From JBGAHD01 sp044226395 (GTDB lineage: Bacteria > Pseudomonadota > Gammaproteobacteria > Xanthomonadales > Ahniellaceae): 64,000 nt of DNA. The position numbers and the translations under genes are program-made. Positions 58,570-64,000 of the stretch are shown here, piece by piece. The DNA lies in contig JBGAHD010000003.1 in NCBI GenBank assembly GCA_044226395.1, forward strand, positions 1 through 64,000, read 5' to 3'. A model generated the notes under the pieces. The model was not told where the DNA came from and searched no databases. It saw only the letters and a program-made list of their open reading frames with translations. Positions within the stretch are counted from its first letter, which is position 1. Each line of letters opens with the position of its first letter.

Positions 58570-60327
58570 TCAATCGAGGTCGCTGAACAAGGCGCGCGCT
58601 TCGTCGCGCGAGCGCGCCGCGAGCAACTTGCGCCGACGCCCGCGCAGGCTCTTGCGTGATAGCTGCGCCGCGCGCTCGCGAATCTCGAGCAGGGCATTGG
58701 GATGCATGCTCAGTTCGGTGAAGCCCAGGGCCAGCAACATCGGCAGATGCAGCGGATCGCCCGCCAATTCGCCGCACAAGGTCAGTGGCTTGCGCGCGCG
58801 ACGCGCGTTGTCGACGCACGTCGCCAACAAACGCAGCACCGCCGGGTGCAAGGGATCGTACAAGCCCGACACCGCCGCGTTGTTGCGATCGGCGGCCAGG
58901 GTGTATTGCACGAGGTCATTGCTGCCCAGGGCCAGGAAATCGCATTCGCGCGCCAGCTCCGCGCTGGTCAGCGCGGCCGCCGGCACTTCGATCATTGCGC
59001 CCAGGTCGACGTGATCGGCGATCGGCACGCCGGCGCTCTCGAGATCGGCGCGGCACTGCGCGATCAGCGCGCGCGTGCGCCGCACTTCGTCGATCGTGGT
59101 GACCATGGGCAGCAAGATGCGCACGGGTCCATGCGCCGAAGCACGCAGCATCGCGCGCAATTGCGCGACGAAGTGATCGTGCCGCGCCAAGGTCAGGCGC
59201 AGGCCGCGCAGGCCCAGCGCGGGATTGGCTTCGTGACCGACACCGAGCGATCCGGCGCCGGGTTTGTCCGCGCCCGCGTCGAGCGTGCGCAAGGTCACCG
59301 GTCGACCGGCCATGGCATGAACCGCGTCGCGATAGGCGCGGAACTGATGTTCCTCGTCCGGCGGCGCGGCCTGACGCAGGAACAGAAACTCGCTGCGATA
59401 CAAGCCAATGCCTTCCACGCCCAGGCGTCGCGCGGCGTGAATGTCGGACGGCTGCTCGGCATTGGCCCACAGGTGCAGCACGCCGCCATCGCGCGTGCGC
59501 GTGTCGGCGCCGCGCAGATGCGTGCGGCGGCCGGCGGCGCGCGCCGATTCGCGCGTGCGTTCGGCGTGGCGCTTTTGATCGATGGAATCGGGACGCAGCA
59601 GCACTTGCCCCGTGTCGCCCGACATCAGCACCGCGTCGCCGTCGTGAATCCGCGCCAGCGCCTCGGCGCAACCGATCACCATCGGCAGTTTGTAGCTGCG
59701 CGCCAGAATCGCGCTGTGCGAATACACGCTGCCCTGCGTGGTGATGATGCCGCCCACGCCGTGCTCATGCCAGAAATCCAGTTCCGCCGGCCCGATCGAT
59801 TCGCACACCAGGATCGATCCGCGACCGATCGCCTCGACCTTGCCGTGCACGCCCGACTCGCCGCGCTTGAGCGCCGCGAACACGCGCGCCACCACTTGAT
59901 CCAGATCCTCGCGCCGACTGCGCAAATACGGATCATCGATCTGCTCGAAGGCCTGGATCAAATGATCGCGATGCATCTTCAACGCGCTGGTGGCGCGAAT
60001 CTTGGAGTGGCGGATGTGATCGACGATGCCGTCGCGGAACTCGGGGTCTTCGAGAATCAGCGCGTGCGCCTCGATGAACTCGGCGACTTCGCGCTTGAAC
60101 GCGCCTTGCAGGCGCTTGCGCAACCGTTCGAGTTCGCCGCGCACGCGCTCGAAGGCTTGCGAGAGGCGACCGACTTCGGCATCGACGTCGCGGCCTTCGA
60201 CGAACTCGGGCTCGGCGTCGAAGTGCAGCGGATAGATCACCCGCGCATTGCCCGACGCCGTGCCGCGCGCGGCGCCCGTGCCTTGCAGTTCCTCGCGCGC
60301 GCGAACGGGCTCGCGACTCACGTTCAT
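58570..60327 (-). CDS. ptsI: PTS enzyme I, phosphoenolpyruvate-protein phosphotransferase
   Basis: This is a 585-residue enzyme I that autophosphorylates from PEP and passes phosphate to HPr. The active-site His is in SVYSHSAILARSYKLP (about 190). The PEP-binding half shows GIGLYRSEFLF, VTLRTLDAGADKP, ANPALGLRGLRL and the Cys-containing NARRARKPLTLCGELAGD region. The linker segment RRTHLRGADTRTRDGG is unusually Arg-rich. Its ATG overlaps the HPr stop codon (ATGA). With no EIIB or EIIC nearby, it probably serves a regulatory phosphorelay. Confidence 0.95.
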   Translation of the reverse strand: MNVSREPVRAREELQGTGAARGTASGNARVIYPLHFDAEPEFVEGRDVDAEVGRLSQAFERVRGELERLRKRLQGAFKREVAEFIEAHALILEDPEFRDGIVDHIRHSKIRATSALKMHRDHLIQAFEQIDDPYLRSRREDLDQVVARVFAALKRGESGVHGKVEAIGRGSILVCESIGPAELDFWHEHGVGGIITTQGSVYSHSAILARSYKLPMVIGCAEALARIHDGDAVLMSGDTGQVLLRPDSIDQKRHAERTRESARAAGRRTHLRGADTRTRDGGVLHLWANAEQPSDIHAARRLGVEGIGLYRSEFLFLRQAAPPDEEHQFRAYRDAVHAMAGRPVTLRTLDAGADKPGAGSLGVGHEANPALGLRGLRLTLARHDHFVAQLRAMLRASAHGPVRILLPMVTTIDEVRRTRALIAQCRADLESAGVPIADHVDLGAMIEVPAAALTSAELARECDFLALGSNDLVQYTLAADRNNAAVSGLYDPLHPAVLRLLATCVDNARRARKPLTLCGELAGDPLHLPMLLALGFTELSMHPNALLEIRERAAQLSRKSLRGRRRKLLAARSRDEARALFSDLD

Positions 60328-60593
60328 TCGCCTTCGCCGAAGCGATCGGCGAACAGCGCGGCGATGGCCTCGACCGCGGCCTGCTCGTCCTCGCCATTGG
60401 CGCGCAACAGCACTTCGGAACCGCGCGTGGCGGCCAGCATCATCAGGCCCATGATGCTCTTGGCATTGATCTCGCGACCGCGATGCGACAGCGTCAGGTG
60501 CGAACGAAAACCACCGGCCAGTTTCACCAGCTTCGCCGCGGCGCGCGCGTGCAGGCCCAGGCGATTGACGACGGGAATGGCGCGTTCGATCAC
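60324..60593 (-). CDS. ptsH: phosphocarrier protein HPr
   Basis: This is an 89-residue HPr. His15 is in RLGLHARAAAKLVKLA, and the regulatory Ser46 region is NAKSIMGLMMLAA, which would be a target of HPr kinase if one exists in the genome. It starts at a GTG (the nearby ATG runs straight into TGA) with AGGGAT upstream. It lies 8 bases after the EIIA gene and overlaps ptsI by 4 bases. Confidence 0.95.
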   Translation of the reverse strand: MIERAIPVVNRLGLHARAAAKLVKLAGGFRSHLTLSHRGREINAKSIMGLMMLAATRGSEVLLRANGEDEQAAVEAIAALFADRFGEGE

Positions 60594-60601
60594 ATCGATC
60601 C

Positions 60602-60997
60602 CTAGGCGGTGTCCACGACCACGCCGGTGCGCGCGCCGCTCGACGCGGTCAGCGCAAGTTCTTCCAGCGACTGCTCGGGATAATTGAGCACGCGCAACAG
60701 CATCGGCAGATTGACGCCGGACACGCGACGCAAGGTCACGCCATGCGTGATCAATTGCGCGCCGACATTGCTGGGCGTGGAACCGTACAGATCGACCAGG
60801 ATCAGCACGCCATCGCCCTCATCGAGCTCGCGCATCTGGCGCGCCGCGCGATAGGAAAACTGCACCGAGTCCTCGCCATTGGTGTATTCGGCCAAGCCGA
60901 CCTTGAGCGAGAAGGAGCCGACCACGCCGCGCGCCGCGCCGATCAAGGCCTGGCCCAGGCCCGCGTGGGTCAACAGCAGGATGCCGACCGCCATCAT
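60602..60997 (-). CDS. PTS EIIA component, mannose/fructose family
   Basis: This is a 131-residue stand-alone EIIA of the mannose superfamily. The N-terminus VGILLLTHAGLGQALI carries the phosphorylated His, and GDGVLILVDLYGSTPSNV the second conserved block. The protein accepts phosphate from HPr. Without EIIB/C partners it is likely a regulator, as proposed for rapZ-linked EIIA proteins of proteobacteria. Its ATG directly follows the rapZ stop codon. A second ATG lies one codon downstream. Confidence 0.93.
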   Translation of the reverse strand: MMAVGILLLTHAGLGQALIGAARGVVGSFSLKVGLAEYTNGEDSVQFSYRAARQMRELDEGDGVLILVDLYGSTPSNVGAQLITHGVTLRRVSGVNLPMLLRVLNYPEQSLEELALTASSGARTGVVVDTA

Positions 60998-61912
60998 TCA
61001 CTCCAGTTCGCGGTGGAAGGTGACCACGTGCTCGCGCGTGGCGCGAAAGATTTCGGCCAGGCGCTCGGCCAGATACACCGAGCGATGCCGCCCGCCGGTG
61101 CAGCCGATGCCGATGGTGACGTAGTTGCGGCTCTCGGCCTCGAAGCGCGGGATCCAGCGCGTGAGGAACTGGCGCAAGTCGTCGAGATAGTTTTCCACTT
61201 CGGGATACTTGCCGAAGTACTCGCGAATCGGCGCGTCGCGGCCCGACAGCGGCCGCAGCTTGGCGTCCCAATGCGGATTGGGTAGGCAGCGCGCGTCGAA
61301 CACGAAGTCGACGTCGGCCGGCACGCCGCGCTTGTAGGCGAAGGATTCGAACAACAGGGTCAGCTCGGCCGTGCCCGCGCCGACTTCGGTCGTGATGACT
61401 CGGCGCAGCTGATGCACGTTGAGGTCGCTGGTGTCGATGACCTTGTCGGCGATCGCCATCAAGGGCCGCAGCAGGCGACGTTCCAGCGCGATGGCGTCGT
61501 TGAGCGTCAGGCCATCGGCCGTCAAGGGATGACGACGACGCGTGTCGGAGAAGCGCTTGAGCAGCACCTCATCGCGCGTGTCCAGAAACACCAGGTCATA
61601 GGCGATGCCGCCATGGCCCAGGCGCGCCAGGATTTCCGGCAGCTTGCCCAGGTCCTCGACGCGATTGCGCACGTCCACGCCCACGGCCAGACGCGGATAG
61701 CGACCGGGTTGGTGCGCGGTGACGGCTTCGACGAAGGCCGGCATCAGATCGACCGGCAGATTGTCGACGCAGTAAAAATCCAGGTCTTCGAGCGTGCGCA
61801 GCGCCACGGTCTTGCCCGAGCCCGACAGACCACTGACCACGAGCAGCCGCGTGGCCGGCTGACCGGGTTGGCGCGAGGGCGGCGGCGGCGTGTATTGCGG
61901 GGGCGAGCTCAT
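60998..61912 (-). CDS. rapZ: RNase adapter protein RapZ
   Basis: This is a 304-residue RapZ/YvcJ family protein. The Walker A motif GLSGSGKTVALRTLED is near residue 30. FYCVDNLP is followed by the Walker B region YDLVFLDTRDEVLLKRFS. The C-terminal domain has ESFAYKRGVPADVDFVFDARCLPNP and IGIGCTGGRHRSVYLAERL, which are highly diagnostic. RapZ binds glucosamine-6-phosphate and directs RNase E to the GlmZ sRNA in enterobacteria. The Pro/Gln-rich N-terminus (about 1-20) is a lineage extension. The ATG at 61912 is preferred over the TTG two codons upstream. Confidence 0.96.
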   Translation of the reverse strand: MSSPPQYTPPPPSRQPGQPATRLLVVSGLSGSGKTVALRTLEDLDFYCVDNLPVDLMPAFVEAVTAHQPGRYPRLAVGVDVRNRVEDLGKLPEILARLGHGGIAYDLVFLDTRDEVLLKRFSDTRRRHPLTADGLTLNDAIALERRLLRPLMAIADKVIDTSDLNVHQLRRVITTEVGAGTAELTLLFESFAYKRGVPADVDFVFDARCLPNPHWDAKLRPLSGRDAPIREYFGKYPEVENYLDDLRQFLTRWIPRFEAESRNYVTIGIGCTGGRHRSVYLAERLAEIFRATREHVVTFHRELE

Positions 61913-61933
61913 GGCCAAAGCTTACAAGAATTC

Positions 61934-61963
61934 GCGCGACCGTCGCCGTGATGACGGTCGCGC
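61934..61963 (-). terminator. hairpin between the RND pump gene and rapZ
   Basis: Perfect 11-bp arms GCGCGACCGTC and GACGGTCGCGC flank GCCGTGAT. On the minus strand it is followed by GAATTCTTG, only weakly T-rich. It probably ends the pump transcript. Confidence 0.6.
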
Positions 61964-61985
61964 CCGCCCGACCCGCGGCGCGGGT

Positions 61986-64000
61986 TCAGGGCGACGTGGT
62001 GCTCGCCGTCGCCTCTTGCCCCGGACGCGCCGCGCGGCCGCCCGGCAACAGGCGACGCAGGCGCTTGCCCAGGTCGTCGATCACGCCAAAGGCCGCGGGG
62101 ATGACGATCAGGCTCAGCAGGGTCGAGGTGATCAGACCCCCGATCACCGCGATCGCCATCGGCGCGCGGAAGCTCGAGTCCGAACTCAGGCCCAGCGCGA
62201 TCGGCATCATGCCCGCGCCCATCGCCAGCGTGGTCATGATCACCGGTCGCGCGCGCTTGCGGCAGGCGTCGACCAGGGCATCGTGCTGACTCATGCCGTG
62301 CTCGTGCTGCGCGATCACCGCGTAGTCGACCAGCAGGATCGAGTTCTTGGTCGCCACGCCGATCAGCATCAGCAAGCCAATCAGCGCGGGCAAGGACAGA
62401 TAGTTCTGCGTGACCAACAGCGCGCCGAAGGCGCCGCCCGCGCACAGCGGCACGGCGGTGAGGATGGTCAGCGGCTGCAGGGCGTGATTGAACAGCAGCA
62501 CCAGCACCATGTAGATGCAGATCAGGCCCGCGGCCATGGCCAACAAGAAGCCGACGAAGAGTTCGACGAAGACTTCGGCATCGCCGGCATTGAGGAAGCT
62601 CACGCCCGGTGGGAGCTTCTTCACGCTGGGCAATTGCTCGACCTGGGCCATCACTTCGCCGAGCGGACGGCCGTTCAATTCCGCCGTCAGCGTGACATTG
62701 CGTTGGCGCTGATAACGATCGACCTGGGCCGGACCCGCGTCGAGACGCACCTCGGCCACGGCCGACAGCGGCACCGGGCCGTTCTTGCCGGGCACGCGCA
62801 ATTGCGCGATCAGGGCTTCGCGCGACAAGGTCTGATCGTCGAAGCCCACGCGGATCGGCACCTGCCGCTCGGGCAGATTCAATTTGGCCAGGCGTTGACG
62901 ATAATCGCCGGCCGTCGCGATGCGCGCGGCCTCGGCGATGTCGGCGGTCGACACGCCCAAATCCGCGGCGCGCGCGGAATTCGGCACGATCACGACTTCG
63001 GGTCGCAACAACGAGGCCGTGGAGCTGATGCTGCCCAGGCCCGGAATCGTGCGCAGCTCGCGCTCGACCGCTTGCGCGGTGTCCGACAGCAACGTCGCGT
63101 CATCGCCCGAGAGCACCAGCTGCATCATCTCGCCCGGCTCGCTCGACACGAAACTCACGCGCGCGCCGGCCAGATCCGCCAGACGCTCGCGCACGATGCG
63201 CTCCATGTCTTTCTGACTGCGCTTGCGCTCGCTGGCCGGACCCCAGTCGAGCACCAAGGTCGCCTTGCGCGCCTCGCCGATGCCGGTCTTGCCCGGGTCG
63301 CCCAAGTCCAGCACGCTGCCGACCGTGGTGTAGACCTGCTGCAGCTCGGGCAGATCCTTGAGCTTGGCGCGCGCGGTCGCGGCCAGCGCGACCGTGTCTT
63401 CGAGTGGCGTGCCCGGCGGCAGTTCCAGACTGAGATTGCTGCGGCCCAAATCCGAAGTCGGGATAAAAGTCGCGGGAATCAACGGCACCAAGGCCAGCGA
63501 CAAAAAGAACAAGCCGGTCGCGATCCACAACGTGCGTCCGCGATGGCGCAGCGCCGCTTCGACCCAGCCGAGATAGCGCTTCATCAGCGGACTGTCGCCT
63601 TCGACTTCCGGATGCGGCTTCAATTGATAGGCCGCCATCATCGGCGTGAGCATGCGCGCGACCATCAGCGAGAACAGCACGGCGGTCGCCGCCGTCCAGC
63701 CGAACTCGCGGAAGAACTTGCCCGGAATGCCGGGCATGAAGGCCACCGGCACGAACACCGCCGCCAGCGTGAAGGACGTCGCGATCACGGCGATGCCGAT
63801 CTCATCGGCGGCGTCGCGCGCGGCGTCGATCGGGCTCTTGCCCATGCGCAGATGGCGCACGATGTTCTCGACCTCGACGATGGCGTCATCGACCAGGATG
63901 CCCACGACCACCGCCAGGGCCAGCAGCGTGATCAAGTTCAGACTGAAGCCAAACGCGTACATCACCGCGAAGGTCGGAATGATCGACAGCGGCAAGGCCA
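61986..64000 (-). CDS. RND efflux permease, AcrB/HAE1 family (5-prime end outside window)
   Basis: At least 670 C-terminal residues of an inner-membrane RND pump subunit are present; the N-terminal third lies beyond position 64000. The proton-relay Asp pair is in GILVDDAIVEVENIV, and the partner Lys in GVATKNSILLVDYAVIAQHEHG. The porter domain is visible (LELPPGTPLEDTVALAA; FVSSEPGEMMQLVLSGDD). The C-terminus is Pro/Ala-rich. HAE1 pumps export drugs, detergents or lipids with a periplasmic adaptor and outer-membrane channel, whose genes would lie upstream outside the window. The substrate cannot be predicted. Confidence 0.93.
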   Translation of the reverse strand, partial: ALPLSIIPTFAVMYAFGFSLNLITLLALAVVVGILVDDAIVEVENIVRHLRMGKSPIDAARDAADEIGIAVIATSFTLAAVFVPVAFMPGIPGKFFREFGWTAATAVLFSLMVARMLTPMMAAYQLKPHPEVEGDSPLMKRYLGWVEAALRHRGRTLWIATGLFFLSLALVPLIPATFIPTSDLGRSNLSLELPPGTPLEDTVALAATARAKLKDLPELQQVYTTVGSVLDLGDPGKTGIGEARKATLVLDWGPASERKRSQKDMERIVRERLADLAGARVSFVSSEPGEMMQLVLSGDDATLLSDTAQAVERELRTIPGLGSISSTASLLRPEVVIVPNSARAADLGVSTADIAEAARIATAGDYRQRLAKLNLPERQVPIRVGFDDQTLSREALIAQLRVPGKNGPVPLSAVAEVRLDAGPAQVDRYQRQRNVTLTAELNGRPLGEVMAQVEQLPSVKKLPPGVSFLNAGDAEVFVELFVGFLLAMAAGLICIYMVLVLLFNHALQPLTILTAVPLCAGGAFGALLVTQNYLSLPALIGLLMLIGVATKNSILLVDYAVIAQHEHGMSQHDALVDACRKRARPVIMTTLAMGAGMMPIALGLSSDSSFRAPMAIAVIGGLITSTLLSLIVIPAAFGVIDDLGKRLRRLLPGGRAARPGQEATASTTSP

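Overview
The window is a GC-rich, tightly packed chromosomal segment. It most likely comes from a gammaproteobacterium of the Lysobacterales/Xanthomonadales type. The basis is gene content: hrpA, a RelA-type (p)ppGpp synthetase, PBP1b with a TPR lipoprotein, and rapZ-EIIA-HPr-EI with a nearby mgtE. This is inference from neighbourhood and codon style, not from a marker gene. No rRNA, tRNA, CRISPR array, prophage or origin was recognised.

Layout. 0.6-8.3 kb: dps, hrpA, a periplasmic binding protein, a small exported protein and a Tat-exported multicopper oxidase with a possible metal-responsive control region. 8.6-25.2 kb: a co-directional three-gene cassette. It encodes a 2981-residue secreted protein (alpha/alpha toroid, carboxypeptidase-regulatory-like domains, NHL-type propellers, amidotransferase-like fold), then a 2336-residue exported RHS/YD-repeat protein ending in a GIY-YIG nuclease, then a small DUF4259-like protein that is the likely immunity partner. 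Read across the first two genes, the domain order matches the ectodomain of animal teneurins. This is the most interesting object in the window.

25.3-31.3 kb: relA, then a transmembrane Ser/Thr kinase translationally coupled to an HtrA/DegS-like protease. 31.3-37.2 kb: an accessory zone with about 28 copies of a short element (consensus TGGGACACCCA) in four oriented clusters. Two clusters flank a REP-associated (Y1/HUH) transposase gene in opposite orientation, and two converge beside a large secreted trypsin-like protease gene. 37.3-42.6 kb: a small membrane protein, a YoaA/DinG helicase, an LpoP-like TPR lipoprotein and PBP1b. 42.7-50.3 kb: a three-module glycosyltransferase, a BON-LysM protein and a secreted DUF3616-like protein. 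50.6-51.7 kb: a VOC-fold protein overlapping tsaB.

51.7-64 kb (minus strand): an RND pump (cut by the window edge), rapZ, PTS EIIA, HPr and EI, then four genes for methylation, oxygenation or membrane glycan chemistry, then mgtE. No PTS permease is present, so the PTS looks regulatory.

The secreted protease and the DUF3616-like protein both end in the residues NGFE exactly at their stop codons, a candidate C-terminal sorting tag. Very long open frames lie antisense to the big genes. They are treated as composition artefacts.
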